DNA of 64,000 nucleotides from contig NZ_QGGU01000007.1 of the NCBI RefSeq assembly GCF_003148745.1, positions 124,001 to 188,000 on the forward strand, written 5' to 3'. The notes below the pieces were generated by a model. It searched no databases and had not been told where the DNA came from. It worked only from the letters and a program-made list of their open reading frames with translations. The DNA is from Pleionea mediterranea. GTDB lineage: Bacteria; Pseudomonadota; Gammaproteobacteria; Enterobacterales; Kangiellaceae. A program made the position numbers and the translations under genes. This document shows positions 44,655 to 54,338 of the stretch, piece after piece; within the stretch, counting starts at the first letter, position 1, and each line of letters opens with the position of its first letter.

Positions 44655-44829
44655 GGTCAACTCACTCATATAAAGAATACTCTCTAGAGCGTGTTTATCA
44701 TTCCAATTAAATCCTCTCATCACCTTATTTGCTCCCATAGTCACTCTATACCGTTATTCGTCGCAAACGCCTCGATTTAAGCGATTTCATTTGTCATCCT
44801 CACTCATAAGCTACGGAACGGATTACAAT

Positions 44830-45684
44830 ATGAACACTTTAAATAGCAGCCAAAAAGTATTTGAATTTAACCAATCACCGCCCAGTTTTCGTACGACCTA
44901 CGCAAAAAAGCTTCTAAATGTTGCCGCTTATACTTGGGTTGTTACGGCTGTTATTGGTCAACTGTTTTTCGCGCTTTATGTCACCGTTGAGTTTTTATTC
45001 AGTGGGATAAAAGGAAATTTTTCTGAATGGAACAATCAATTACCCACAGGCTTCGTGCCCGGTGACACCTTAATTAACCTGGCCTTAATTCTACATATGT
45101 ATCTTGCGGTTGGTATATTAATCGCAGGTGGTCTACAACTCTGGCCTCGTTTAAGAAATAATCACCCTATGTGGCATCGTTGGATAGGCCGGTTTTATAT
45201 TACTGCGGTGATATTAACAGCATGTGGTGGCCTAATATTAACTTGGGGAGATGACGGTGGCGTTGGTGATCCAACACAACACATAGGAATTACCGGTAAT
45301 GCTATTTTAATATTAGTTTTCGCAACACTTGCTGGCTTTACCGCTTATAAAAAACAATTTCATCAACATCGTTGGTGGGCGCTTCGATTATATTTAGTAG
45401 TAAATGGTGTATGGTTTTTTCGAATCGGACTGTCACTTTGGTTAATGATACACCAGGAACCAGTAGGGTTTGATCCAGAAACATTTACGGGACCAACATT
45501 AAGTGTCATTTCCTTCGCCAGTTATTTATTTCCATTGTTTATACTTGAGCTCTACCGACTTGTGCAACTTTACGGGCAAACAACAATGCAATACCTGGCT
45601 ACCACTACAATGGTGTTACTAACCTTAGCCACTTTGGCCGGCTCTATTTCTGCAGCCATGATAATCTGGCTGCCAGAAATGTAG
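44830..45684 (+). CDS. DUF2306 membrane protein
   Basis: About 284 residues from the ATG at 44830; a frame start at 44791 is weaker. It has seven or eight helices. The DUF2306 core shows conserved histidines: ALILHMYLAVGILIAGGLQL, HPMWHRWIGRFYITAVILTA, then AYKKQFHQHRWWALRLYLVV. Histidines at helix ends suggest haem or quinone binding, but no function has been established that I can name. It lies 52 bp before the LytS-like kinase and may be its target or sensor partner. Confidence 0.78.
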   Translation: MNTLNSSQKVFEFNQSPPSFRTTYAKKLLNVAAYTWVVTAVIGQLFFALYVTVEFLFSGIKGNFSEWNNQLPTGFVPGDTLINLALILHMYLAVGILIAGGLQLWPRLRNNHPMWHRWIGRFYITAVILTACGGLILTWGDDGGVGDPTQHIGITGNAILILVFATLAGFTAYKKQFHQHRWWALRLYLVVNGVWFFRIGLSLWLMIHQEPVGFDPETFTGPTLSVISFASYLFPLFILELYRLVQLYGQTTMQYLATTTMVLLTLATLAGSISAAMIIWLPEM

Positions 45685-45735
45685 CTTTTAACTTCAGCTC
45701 TTTTATGTTGTTTATAATTGATTTACTCTTAACCC

Positions 45736-46836
45736 ATGAACTCAACCTCACCACCCATAAAAAGAAATATAACAATGGTAGCCAAGCAGCTTTTAATCAG
45801 CTTGTTGATTGCAAATGCTATCGGTTTTTTATTGAGTTTTGGTTGGACAACTAGTACTTTTGGGTTGTTGCTTCGAGTATCGCTTATTGCCCTTATTGCA
45901 CTTATCACTTTTACATTACTGGACTACTGGCCATCTAAATTACCTAAATGGCTTGCTCGTTGGGTTACACAGGTTGTAGGGGTTGCGATATCGGTTCCTG
46001 TTACCGTCTTTGTTATTTACTGGGTATCAACGGACTCCAGTGCACCTCCATTTTGGCAAGATGCCGATCGGTTACTGGGTTTTAACACCCTGACTTTTGT
46101 AGGATTACTGGTTGCTCCCTGGATTGCATTAACCGCATTAGTACGCCAAAAAGATGCCCTTGCCCGGCATCAGGCGCTGGCGTTTCAACTGGAGCGAAGT
46201 AAATTACAACAACAGTTTACCGAAGCGCGACATCGGCTGTTACAAGCACAGGTAGCACCACATTTCTTATTCAATACGTTGGCAAACATACAAGCCTTGG
46301 TAAATTCCGGCTCCTCACGTGCAGGTGAAGTCTTAAACAGTTTAACCGCTTATTTACGAGCTGCCGTTCCTCAACTCGACGAAAGCACTAACAGCTTCAA
46401 TCAGGAACTAAAACTCACAAGCGCCTATCTTGAATTAATGCAATTACGTATGCCCGATCGGCTCACTTATGACCTGAGTATCGACAAATCGGTTTATAGC
46501 CTCACCTGCCCTGCTATGACACTCATGACGTTGGTGGAAAATGCCATTCGTCATGGAATTGATCCAAGTGAAAAAGGTGGGCATGTCCAGATCAATATTA
46601 ATCTTAACAATGATCAGGTTGTTATTCAGGTTATAGATACAGGCGTTGGACTCCAGTATAAACGAAATGAAAACTCATCTACGCATTCAACAAATGATGG
46701 AACTGGACTCTCTTCACTGAGAGAACGCTTAAAGCTGAGCTTTAATAACAACGCACATTTACAGGTCTTTGAGCAACAACCACACGGTGTTCACGCTGAA
46801 GTGATTATTCCGGCCCAAGAGGCGCAAGTCTTATGA
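45736..46836 (+). CDS. LytS/AlgZ-type sensor histidine kinase (His_kinase family)
   Basis: A 366-residue protein with four N-terminal helices (such as LLISLLIANAIGFLLSFGWT and WVTQVVGVAISVPVTVFVIY), a coiled segment, then a His_kinase domain with LLQAQVAPHFLFNTLANIQA (phosphoacceptor His) and an ATPase domain with LVENAIRHGI, DTGVGL and GTGLSSLRERLKL. No extracellular sensing domain is visible, so the signal is probably membrane-derived. It overlaps the LytTR regulator gene by four bases and is its cognate kinase. Confidence 0.9.
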   Translation: MNSTSPPIKRNITMVAKQLLISLLIANAIGFLLSFGWTTSTFGLLLRVSLIALIALITFTLLDYWPSKLPKWLARWVTQVVGVAISVPVTVFVIYWVSTDSSAPPFWQDADRLLGFNTLTFVGLLVAPWIALTALVRQKDALARHQALAFQLERSKLQQQFTEARHRLLQAQVAPHFLFNTLANIQALVNSGSSRAGEVLNSLTAYLRAAVPQLDESTNSFNQELKLTSAYLELMQLRMPDRLTYDLSIDKSVYSLTCPAMTLMTLVENAIRHGIDPSEKGGHVQININLNNDQVVIQVIDTGVGLQYKRNENSSTHSTNDGTGLSSLRERLKLSFNNNAHLQVFEQQPHGVHAEVIIPAQEAQVL

Positions 46837-47615
46837 ATATACCGCCGACAGCTTTAATTGCTGACGATGAACCGTTACTCAGAGAGGCCCTATCGCAATT
46901 ATTGCTTAAAGTTTGGCCAGAACTCAACGTTGTCGCTATGGCACGAAACGGTCGTGAAGCAGTATCGATGTTTGAAACTCATCAACCCGATATTTGTTTT
47001 CTTGATATTCATATGCCAGGCACATCCGGTATAGAAGTCGCACAACACATTGGTACTCGCGCCCATCTTGTTTTTGTCACGGCGTATGATAAATACGCAT
47101 TAGAAGCATTTGAGCATGGTGTGCTGGATTATCTGGTAAAACCGGTAGAACCCGATCGTTTAGCCGATACCGTAGAACGGTTAAAAGCACGAATAAAGGC
47201 TTCTCAACCAGCAATAAACAATGACGGCTTAATACAAGAGTTAATCGCTCAGCTTGAACCAAAAACATCAGCAAAACCATTACGTTGGATCCGAGCACAG
47301 TCAGGAAAGATCATGCGGTTAATTGCTGTTGAAGATATCGAGTTTTTACAGTCGGATCATAAATACACGCTCATTGCCTGGCGTGATGAACAACAACAGC
47401 CCGCTGAAGCCATCGTTCGCCAATCACTTAAACAATTAACACAGCAATTAGATGAAACCGTTTTTCGTCAAATACATCGTTCTGTAATCGTAAATTTAAA
47501 CGCAGTTGCTCACATAAAATTTGAAGATAACGAAACAGCTCAAGTTCATTTAAAGCGTCGAAATAAAACATTACCCATCAGTCGAAAATATCTGCATTTA
47601 TTCCGTCAGATGTAG
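46833..47615 (+). CDS. LytTR-family response regulator
   Basis: A 260-residue regulator with a receiver domain (ALIADDEPLLREALSQLL, phosphoacceptor in DICFLDIHMPGTSGIEVA, Lys in DYLVKPVEPDRLADTVER) and a C-terminal LytTR DNA-binding domain (IEFLQSDHKYTLIAWRDEQQ, FRQIHRSVIVNLNAVAHIKF, LPISRKYLHLFRQ). LytTR proteins bind direct repeats of about 9 bp spaced by one or two helical turns. Candidate targets are the neighbouring membrane genes, whose upstream spacers hold repeats with an 18-20-bp period. Confidence 0.9.
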   Translation: MNIPPTALIADDEPLLREALSQLLLKVWPELNVVAMARNGREAVSMFETHQPDICFLDIHMPGTSGIEVAQHIGTRAHLVFVTAYDKYALEAFEHGVLDYLVKPVEPDRLADTVERLKARIKASQPAINNDGLIQELIAQLEPKTSAKPLRWIRAQSGKIMRLIAVEDIEFLQSDHKYTLIAWRDEQQQPAEAIVRQSLKQLTQQLDETVFRQIHRSVIVNLNAVAHIKFEDNETAQVHLKRRNKTLPISRKYLHLFRQM

Positions 47616-47744
47616 GGCTATCATCATTTCCTTAATGAGAACTTATTTCGGGCAGTTCGCTTTTGAATGTTTAAAGCATATTTAGTTTATAGCGACTGCC
47701 ACAGCAATAAAAATTCAACGCATAAATATAAATAATTCAGACAC

Positions 47745-47773
47745 AAAAAAGCCGCTATAAAAGCGGCTTTTTA
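47745..47773. terminator. Bidirectional intrinsic terminator
   Basis: AAAAAGCCGC pairs with GCGGCTTTTT (47763-47772) around TATAAAA. It serves tRNA-Lys on the minus strand and probably the LytTR operon on the plus strand. Confidence 0.9.
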
Positions 47774-47778
47774 AAATT

Positions 47779-47854
47779 TGGTGGGTCGTGCAGGATTCGA
47801 ACCTGCGACCAATTGATTAAAAGTCAACTGCTCTACCGACTGAGCTAACGACCC
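47779..47854 (-). tRNA. tRNA-Lys (anticodon UUU)
   Basis: A 76-base cloverleaf on the minus strand. Acceptor GGGTCGT pairs with ACGACCC, the D-arm contains AGCTCAGTCGGTAGAGC, the anticodon loop is CTTTTAA and the T-arm GCAGGTTCGAATCCTGC. The terminal CCA is encoded. The anticodon TTT reads lysine codons. Confidence 0.97.
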
Positions 47855-47935
47855 AAATTTGACTACCGAGAAACGTAATGAAACACGACAACAGGTGAAA
47901 ACCTTGTTTTGTCTGCCCTGCTCGGTGAGGTGCGT

Positions 47936-47963
47936 ATTATGCTGATTTTAAAAATTAAATCAA
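47936..47963 (-). promoter_or_regulatory. Promoter of tRNA-Lys
   Basis: On the minus strand TTGATT (47963-47958), 16 bases, CATAAT (47941-47936). A GC-containing discriminator (ACGCACC) follows, as often seen at stringently controlled tRNA promoters. It lies about 80 bp upstream of the mature tRNA. Confidence 0.6.
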
Positions 47964-48047
47964 GGCTTTTTTCAAAAAAACTGAGCTTCTTTTGTGAGTT
48001 GTTGAAATTGTATGCAAAGCCGTAAAAAATCGTTGAAAAATCAACCG

Positions 48048-49199
48048 TTACAGTGCGCGCAGTTGCTCAACAACCTGTTTTATTTCGGCAATGGCTTCAT
48101 CGATTTCTGACTCACTTGTAAAGCGGCCAACGCTAATCCGAATGGCGTTATGAGCCAGCTCATCGGCAACTCCCATGGCTTTTAAGACATATGAGGGCTC
48201 TACACTGGCAGAATTGCAGGCTGAGCCGGACGATACCGCCAGTTTATGCAGTGACATTAACAGCGTTTCACCATCAACCCCTTCAATACTGACATTTAAT
48301 ATGCCAGGCGCCGAGTTGTCCAAATCGCCATTTAGATAAATGCCATCCATTTCAGACAATGACTGCCAAATCTTCAACTTTAATTGCTTCAGTTTTACGG
48401 CTTCTTCCTGCAATAATTGACCGGCTTTATTGAACGCCAGCCCCATGCCAACAATTTGATGGGTCGGCAATGTACCCGAACGCATACCACGTTCGTGGCC
48501 ACCACCATGAATAAGCGCATCCAGGCTGGTATCAGGACTTCTGCGTACATACAGAGCGCCTATGCCTTTGGGGCCATAAACCTTGTGGCTGGAGAAGGAT
48601 GCAAAATCAATGTTTAACGCTTTTACGTCAAATGCGATTTTGCCTGCCACTTGTGCAGCATCCACATGAAATAAAACCTTATGCTTTTGGCACTTTTCAG
48701 CAATCGTGGCAATATCCTGAATAACCCCGGTCTCATTATTAACCGCCATAATGCTAACAAGAATGGTTTGATCGGTAATGGCCTGTTCTACTTGTGAGGG
48801 TGTAATTAAACCTTTCGCATCGGGTTTGAGATAAGTCACCTCAAATCCCTGCTGTTGTAGATAAATACAGGTGTCGATCACTGCCTTATGTTCAGTTGCT
48901 GCAGTAATAATATGATTGCCGCGACTTCGATTACGCAGGGCAACACCTTTTATCGCCAGGTTATTCGACTCAGTAGCGCCGGACGTCCAGACGATCTCTC
49001 GCGGATCAGCATTAATCAATTCAGCCACCTGATTCCGCGCAATATCGACCGCCTCTTCCGCTTGCCAGCCATATCGGTGTGAACGTGATGCAGGATTTCC
49101 AAACTCACCATCCAGAGTCAGAAATTGCATCATTTTTTCAGCCACCTCAGGATCAACTGGGGTAGTTGCGGCATAATCAAGGTAAATTGGTCGTTTCAT
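48048..49199 (-). CDS. iscS: Cysteine desulfurase IscS
   Basis: A 383-residue PLP enzyme. It begins [23 protein letters not shown] contacts include ATEHKAV and HVDAAQ, the Schiff-base Lys is in [17 protein letters not shown], and the catalytic cysteine is in [19 protein letters not shown], the group I (IscS) loop. It supplies persulfide sulfur for tRNA thiolation and cofactor assembly. It is about 20 residues shorter than E. coli IscS at the C-terminus, the region that docks IscU. No iscU, iscA, hscBA or fdx adjoins it; cysE lies upstream and tRNA-Lys downstream. Confidence 0.92.
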   Translation of the reverse strand: MKRPIYLDYAATTPVDPEVAEKMMQFLTLDGEFGNPASRSHRYGWQAEEAVDIARNQVAELINADPREIVWTSGATESNNLAIKGVALRNRSRGNHIITAATEHKAVIDTCIYLQQQGFEVTYLKPDAKGLITPSQVEQAITDQTILVSIMAVNNETGVIQDIATIAEKCQKHKVLFHVDAAQVAGKIAFDVKALNIDFASFSSHKVYGPKGIGALYVRRSPDTSLDALIHGGGHERGMRSGTLPTHQIVGMGLAFNKAGQLLQEEAVKLKQLKLKIWQSLSEMDGIYLNGDLDNSAPGILNVSIEGVDGETLLMSLHKLAVSSGSACNSASVEPSYVLKAMGVADELAHNAIRISVGRFTSESEIDEAIAEIKQVVEQLRAL

Positions 49200-49290
49200 A
49201 GATTTACAACGGTTTGTTTATAGACAGTCTGAATAACGTTTATCAACATAGTTAATCTGGGTGAACGTAATTCACCCAGATTAAAGTTCT

Positions 49291-50121
49291 CTAATCCTGT
49301 GCACTCTTTTCTACAGCTTGTGTCTGATGATGGGCATCACTTTTATTATTAACATACTCTTTAGCATCACCATTACCATCAAGAAAATCATCGGCATTTA
49401 TTCCCGGAATAGGCACAGCCTCGACTTTAATATTGGCTTTTTCCAATGCCTCACGGCAAATTTTTAATTGCTGATCGACCGCTCGGGAATGTTGCAGCAT
49501 ATTCGAAATTACCTGCGCTACAGGATCATAGCTTAGAGAGCTTTCGCCGTAGGCTTCAAATCCAATCAATTGCTCTATACGTTTACGATGCTCAGGGTTT
49601 TCGCCGCTGCGATCTCGAACCACATGCCCCGGAATACCAATAACCGTCGCACACTCGGGGACATCTTTAATCACTACTGAATTAGAACCAACTCGGGCGC
49701 CTTTACCCACAGTAATCGGCCCGAGTATTTTAGCGCCGGCACCTATGACCACATCGTCTTCCAGAGTTGGGTGACGTTTACCCGGATTCCAGGTTGTTCC
49801 GCCCAGTGTTACCCCATGATACAAGGTACAGTCATCGCCAATTACAGCGGTTTCACCAATTACGATTCCAGTTGCGTGATCAATAAAAAAGCGTCTGCCA
49901 ATGGTGGCTCCGGGATGAATTTCTACACCGGTAAACCAGCGTCCCAACATACCTAAAAAACGCGCCAGCCACTTAAAATTTCGCTGCCATAACCAATGCG
50001 TCATTCGATAATTCCAGATAGCCTGCATACCTGGATAACAGGTTAAAACCTCAAACCAGTTACGTGCAGCAGGATCACGCTCAAAAACACTGTTGATGTC
50101 TTCTTTGATTCGACTAAACAC
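49291..50121 (-). CDS. cysE: Serine O-acetyltransferase
   Basis: A 276-residue left-handed beta-helix acetyltransferase. It starts [20 protein letters not shown], and the catalytic region contains [20 protein letters not shown], then [20 protein letters not shown] and [20 protein letters not shown]. It makes O-acetylserine for cysteine synthesis, and its product isomerises to the CysB inducer. The C-terminal ~50 residues ([20 protein letters not shown] onward) are an extension that in some species mediates feedback or complex formation. It is four bases downstream of trmJ. Confidence 0.95.
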   Translation of the reverse strand: MFSRIKEDINSVFERDPAARNWFEVLTCYPGMQAIWNYRMTHWLWQRNFKWLARFLGMLGRWFTGVEIHPGATIGRRFFIDHATGIVIGETAVIGDDCTLYHGVTLGGTTWNPGKRHPTLEDDVVIGAGAKILGPITVGKGARVGSNSVVIKDVPECATVIGIPGHVVRDRSGENPEHRKRIEQLIGFEAYGESSLSYDPVAQVISNMLQHSRAVDQQLKICREALEKANIKVEAVPIPGINADDFLDGNGDAKEYVNNKSDAHHQTQAVEKSAQD

Positions 50122-50124
50122 AAA

Positions 50125-50871
50125 CTATCCTTCTTCTGAATTGAATTTTTTAATCGACGCCAGAAAGCCGCGCATTAATCGCACTTCACTGTCGGTGAGA
50201 GCGGCTTTATTAAACAGGCGCCTGAATCGCATTTGAATCATTTTTGGTTTAATGGGTTTAAAAAAGCCGGTAGAGGTCATTACTTGCTGCCAATGTTCAA
50301 ACATCTGTTCCACCTGCTCACCACTGGCCGGAAGCTCCCCTTCATCATCAATAACAGGGTGATCGGTTTTTAACAGGTTTTCATCCAACGCTGCCAGCCG
50401 TAATTCATAGGCAATCAACTGGATAGCGGATGCCACATTAAGTGATGAGTAATCTGGGTTTGTCGGTATACACACATGGTAATGGCAAAGCGATAATTCT
50501 TCATTGGTTAACCCGGAGTTCTCAGTACCAAATAAAATAGCCACCGGTCTCTGGGTGGGATCTTTCGCTATTTTTTGCGCCAACTCGCGAGGCTCTAACA
50601 TTGGCCATGGCAAGGTACGAGAACGCGCGCTGGTACCAACAATCAACTTATGCTCCGCAATTGCAGGCTGAATAGCATCGAACACCTCGGTTCGCTGCAA
50701 AATATCATCCGCTCGCGAAGCTCGTCGCGTAGCCTCGGCGCTCGGAAAATGCTTCGGATTAACCAGTCGCAAATGCTCAAGCCCCATCGTTTTTAGAGCA
50801 CGAGCCGCCGCCCCAATATTACCGGGATGAGTGGTGTGAGATAACACAAAATGAACATCGTCTAACATCAA
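50125..50871 (-). CDS. trmJ: tRNA (cytidine/uridine-2'-O-)-methyltransferase TrmJ
   Basis: A 248-residue SPOUT methyltransferase. It has HFVLSHTTHPGNIGAAARAL, RLVNPKHFPSAEATRRAS, the knot segment VAILFGTENSGLTNEELSLC and IPTNPDYSSLNVASAIQLIA. It 2'-O-methylates position 32 of several tRNAs. The gene is conserved between suhB and cysE/isc genes in many gammaproteobacteria, as here. Confidence 0.95.
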   Translation of the reverse strand: MMLDDVHFVLSHTTHPGNIGAAARALKTMGLEHLRLVNPKHFPSAEATRRASRADDILQRTEVFDAIQPAIAEHKLIVGTSARSRTLPWPMLEPRELAQKIAKDPTQRPVAILFGTENSGLTNEELSLCHYHVCIPTNPDYSSLNVASAIQLIAYELRLAALDENLLKTDHPVIDDEGELPASGEQVEQMFEHWQQVMTSTGFFKPIKPKMIQMRFRRLFNKAALTDSEVRLMRGFLASIKKFNSEEG

Positions 50872-51107
50872 TTTAAACCATTTTATCGATCAGCGAGCGC
50901 ATTTTAGCAGAAGACATTGGCAATGCGGCAATTCTCTGACTCTATTACCCCATAAAAAACGGTTCTGAGATAACAAAAGATTTAAATTGGCCGTATCTTT
51001 TATTCAAATTAACAGTATCTTCTGCTAGACTCGCGCAAAATTTACAGATCAGTTATTTCTGGTCTGCGCTAAAATTAGCAAACGTTCTTATACAAGGTGG
51101 TCTCAAC

Positions 51108-51887
51108 ATGCATCCATTGCAAACAATTGCAGTCCGTGCTGCGCGCGCGGCTAGCGATACGATTATGCGCGCAACTGAAAACTTAGATAAAGTAAAAGCC
51201 GATGTGAAAGGACGTAACGATTTCGTTACCGATGTCGATCAAGCTGCAGAGCGTCGAATTATTGAGACCATTCAAAAAACCCACCCTGATCATGCCTTTC
51301 TGGCCGAAGAAAGCGGCGAATCATCCAATAACAGTGATGTTCAATGGATTATCGATCCTCTGGACGGCACCACTAACTTTTTACGTGGTATGCCACACTT
51401 TTCAGTATCCATCGCTGCGCAGGTAAAAGGAAAGTTGGAAGTTGCGGTTGTTTACGATCCGGTACGTGAAGAACTGTTTACAGCTTCTCGCGGCAGTGGC
51501 GCACAGCTTAACGGCAAGCGCATTCGTGTCAGCCAGGCCAGAAATCTCGAGCAAACGTTATTGGCAACCGGATTTCCTTTTCGCAGCGAAAAACAATTTG
51601 ATGAATATATGACATTGTTCGGTCGCCTGTACCCGAAATGCGGTGATATGCGACGAGCCGGTTCTGCCGCGCTTGATCTAGCCTACGTAGCAGCCGGACG
51701 CTTTGATGGTTTCTGGGAGTTTGGTCTTAAATGGTGGGATATTGCAGCAGGAAGTCTGCTGGTATCAGAAGCAGGCGGTATGATCAGTGACTTTAAAGGC
51801 AACCCCAGCTTCCGAACGTCGGATTCACTACTAGCCGCCAACCCTAAAATATTTAAAGCCATGCTGAGTCATATGCGGTCCAAATAG
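51108..51887 (+). CDS. suhB: Inositol-1-monophosphatase SuhB
   Basis: A 259-residue phosphatase of the IMPase fold. Metal and catalytic motifs are FLAEESGE, WIIDPLDGTTNFLRGMPHFS and KWWDIAAGSLLVSEAGGMIS. AAGGTGG precedes the ATG. In E. coli SuhB also joins the rRNA antitermination complex; the conserved N-terminus MHPLQTIAVRAARAA is compatible. It is divergent from trmJ with a 236-bp spacer and followed by a terminator. Confidence 0.95.
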   Translation: MHPLQTIAVRAARAASDTIMRATENLDKVKADVKGRNDFVTDVDQAAERRIIETIQKTHPDHAFLAEESGESSNNSDVQWIIDPLDGTTNFLRGMPHFSVSIAAQVKGKLEVAVVYDPVREELFTASRGSGAQLNGKRIRVSQARNLEQTLLATGFPFRSEKQFDEYMTLFGRLYPKCGDMRRAGSAALDLAYVAAGRFDGFWEFGLKWWDIAAGSLLVSEAGGMISDFKGNPSFRTSDSLLAANPKIFKAMLSHMRSK

Positions 51888-51960
51888 ACCTGCTTAGCTG
51901 GCAGTAAACGCAAAAGATGTAACATTTAACTGTTAACCTCGCTACATACCTACCAGAGAA

Positions 51961-51997
51961 AGCACCAATTGTTATAGATAAATAATTGGTGCTTTTT
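51961..51997 (+). terminator. Intrinsic terminator after suhB
   Basis: AGCACCAATT (51961-51970) pairs with AATTGGTGCT (51984-51993) around a 13-base loop, followed by TTTT. Confidence 0.88.
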
Positions 51998-52097
51998 ATA
52001 ACTTTTAGTAATCAATCAACATAATCCCTCATTTTAGAGTGTGTTTAACCCCCTTCTACCGCTTATTTACCACAAATCTAATGACAATAGGTTTGTT

Positions 52098-52150
52098 ATA
52101 ACCAACTAATTTAGTCAGTTATTTACCCTAGTAATTTAGTCGGTTATAAT
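52098..52150 (+). promoter_or_regulatory. iscR-suf promoter with two overlapping IscR type 1-like sites
   Basis: A 25-bp dyad at 52098-52122 reads ATAACCAACT-AATTT-AGTCAGTTAT, close to the type 1 IscR consensus. A second copy (52123-52147), centred exactly 25 bp later, ends AATTT-AGTCGGTTAT and has a weaker left arm. The promoter is TTTACC (52122-52127), 17 bases, TATAAT (52145-52150), so the second site covers both hexamers. Binding of cluster-loaded IscR should repress transcription. Confidence 0.8.
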
Positions 52151-52179
52151 AGGAGCCATTAAGTTGACGAGGTAACACT

Positions 52180-52653
52180 ATGAAACTTACAACCAAAGGC
52201 CGCTATGCGGTAACCGCCATGTTGGATTTGGCCATACACGCCAAAGACAAGCCGGTTACATTACAGGACATTTCTGGCCGCCAGGGCATCTCGCTGTCTT
52301 ATCTGGAGCAGCTGTTTGCGAAGTTACGTCGCAATGAGCTGGTAAAAAGCAGCCGTGGCCCGGGTGGTGGCTATCAATTACAAGAACCCGCCAGTGATAT
52401 TGCAATATCGCGGGTCATTGATGCCGTCAATGAGTCCACCGATGTTACCGCCTGTGGCAGTAAAGGTAACTGCCATAACGGTCAGCAATGCATTACTCAC
52501 GACTTGTGGTGCGAATTAAGCGAGCAGATTCACAGCTTTTTGTCGAGCATTACGCTGCAAACCGTTATCAACAAACAGCAAGCCAAAGAACAGGTCGAGC
52601 TGCTTGATAACCGCGAACAAAATAATACTTTTATCTTGTCGCAAGTAAGCTAA
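52180..52653 (+). CDS. iscR: Iron-sulfur-dependent Rrf2 regulator IscR
   Basis: A 157-residue Rrf2 protein. The DNA-binding domain has MKLTTKGRYAVTAMLDLAIH, VTLQDISGRQGISLSYLEQL and the wing RGPGGGYQL. Cluster ligands are at the canonical positions: Cys92, Cys98, Cys104 and His107 (ACGSKGNCHNGQQCITHD). [2Fe-2S]-IscR represses its own operon through type 1 sites, which overlap this promoter. It heads a suf operon here rather than isc. GAGGT lies before the ATG. The C-terminus lacks the long tail of some homologues. Confidence 0.95.
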   Translation: MKLTTKGRYAVTAMLDLAIHAKDKPVTLQDISGRQGISLSYLEQLFAKLRRNELVKSSRGPGGGYQLQEPASDIAISRVIDAVNESTDVTACGSKGNCHNGQQCITHDLWCELSEQIHSFLSSITLQTVINKQQAKEQVELLDNREQNNTFILSQVS

Positions 52654-52677
52654 ACGCTTTGCCATCTGATATAATTT

Positions 52678-52699
52678 GCGCCCCCAGAAATCAGGGCGC
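52678..52699 (+). other. GC hairpin in the iscR-sufB spacer
   Basis: GCGCCC and GGGCGC form a six-pair GC stem with loop CCAGAAATCA, just after a TATAAT at 52670-52675. It has no T-run. It could stabilise the suf message after processing, attenuate it, or mark a secondary promoter leader. Confidence 0.4.
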
Positions 52700-52822
52700 C
52701 CTAAATTAGCGTTAATAAATAACGTTGATAAAGAAATGTAACGGTAAAGTTAGAAAATTTGGCACTTTTAAAGAACGTTCTGACTAACCTGGGTTGGTTC
52801 AGAAATCAGGAGCAATGGTTAA

Positions 52823-54259
52823 ATGTCTGAAGTCATTAACGAACGCATTGAAAAAGAATACAAAGCAGGCTTTGTAACCGAGGTAGACGCAGAAACAATG
52901 CCGCCCGGTCTCAATGAAGATGTTGTGCGTGCGATATCCGCCAAAAAAGGTGAGCCAGAGTGGATGCTGGAATGGCGCTTAAAAGCGTTTGAGATATGGA
53001 AAACCATGGAAGAGCCTGATTGGGCGCACGTTAACTTTCCAAAAATTGATTACGAAGAAATTTCATACTTTTCTTCGCCGAAAAGTATGGAAGATAAACC
53101 ACAAAGCCTCGATGAAGTGGATCCTAAACTGCTCGAGACTTATGAAAAACTTGGGATCCCATTGCACGAGCAAGAAATACTTGCCGGTGTTGCCGTGGAC
53201 GCCGTATTCGACTCGGTATCCGTTGCCACTACATTTCGTGCAAAACTGGAAGAAGCTGGCGTTATCTTCTGCCCTATTTCCGAAGCGGTTCATAAATACC
53301 CTGAACTGATTAAAAAACATTTAGGCACCGTTGTTCCCGTAAGAGATAACTTTTTCGCCGCATTAAACTGCGCCGTATTCAGCGATGGCTCTTTTGTGTA
53401 TATCCCAAAAGGCGTGCGTTGCCCTATGGAGTTATCCACGTACTTCCGTATCAACGAAGCCAAAACCGGTCAGTTTGAACGTACCTTAATAGTTGCCGAA
53501 GAAGGCAGCCATGTTAGTTACCTTGAAGGTTGTACGGCACCCATGCGTGATGAAAATCAGTTGCATGCTGCAGTGGTAGAATTAGTGGCTATGGACAATG
53601 CCGAAATTAAATATTCAACGGTACAAAACTGGTACCCAGGTGATGAAAATGGCAAAGGCGGCATTTATAACTTTGTTACCAAGCGCGGTATTTGTCATAC
53701 CAATGCCAAAATCAGTTGGACACAGGTAGAAACTGGTTCAGCAGTAACCTGGAAATACCCCAGCTGCATTTTAAAAGGCGACAACAGTATTGGTGAGTTT
53801 TACTCGGTTGCACTGACCAACAATTACCAACAAGCCGATACAGGTACCAAAATGATCCACCTTGGCAAAAACACCAAGTCGACCATTATTGCCAAAGGTA
53901 TCTCTGCCGGTAAAAGCCAAAGTTCTTACCGTGGTTTAGTGCGCATGAGCCCAATGGCTGAAGGCGCCAGAAACTACACCCAGTGTGACTCGTTACTTAT
54001 TGGCGATAAATGCGGCGCACACACCTTCCCTTATATTGAAAGTAAACACCCTTCTGCGGTTATTGAGCATGAAGCAACAACGTCAAAAGTCAGTGACGAT
54101 CAAATGTTTTTATGCCAACAACGCGGAATCGATCCAGAAAAAGCCGTGTCTATGATTGTTAATGGTTTTTGTAAAGAGGTGTTTAAAGAATTACCTATGG
54201 AGTTTGCGGTAGAAGCCGGCAAACTGCTTGAAGTGAGCCTTGAAGGTTCCGTCGGTTAA
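52823..54259 (+). CDS. sufB: Fe-S scaffold complex subunit SufB
   Basis: A 478-residue SufB with the usual length and motifs: [10 protein letters not shown]-like [80 protein letters not shown] and late [20 protein letters not shown], whose cysteines accept sulfur. SufBC2D assembles clusters using sulfur from SufSE. It begins 169 bp after iscR. Confidence 0.97.
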   Translation: MSEVINERIEKEYKAGFVTEVDAETMPPGLNEDVVRAISAKKGEPEWMLEWRLKAFEIWKTMEEPDWAHVNFPKIDYEEISYFSSPKSMEDKPQSLDEVDPKLLETYEKLGIPLHEQEILAGVAVDAVFDSVSVATTFRAKLEEAGVIFCPISEAVHKYPELIKKHLGTVVPVRDNFFAALNCAVFSDGSFVYIPKGVRCPMELSTYFRINEAKTGQFERTLIVAEEGSHVSYLEGCTAPMRDENQLHAAVVELVAMDNAEIKYSTVQNWYPGDENGKGGIYNFVTKRGICHTNAKISWTQVETGSAVTWKYPSCILKGDNSIGEFYSVALTNNYQQADTGTKMIHLGKNTKSTIIAKGISAGKSQSSYRGLVRMSPMAEGARNYTQCDSLLIGDKCGAHTFPYIESKHPSAVIEHEATTSKVSDDQMFLCQQRGIDPEKAVSMIVNGFCKEVFKELPMEFAVEAGKLLEVSLEGSVG

Positions 54260-54338
54260 TTAACATTATTCAAATATCCACGATTCACACGCAAATATTA
54301 CCAATTGCGTTGGGAAACTATCGGAGTAATAAAACGAT

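Noticed and set aside
47856-48047. A further RNA gene beside tRNA-Lys
   Set aside because: No second cloverleaf or T-arm sequence is present; the spacer holds only the tRNA promoter.
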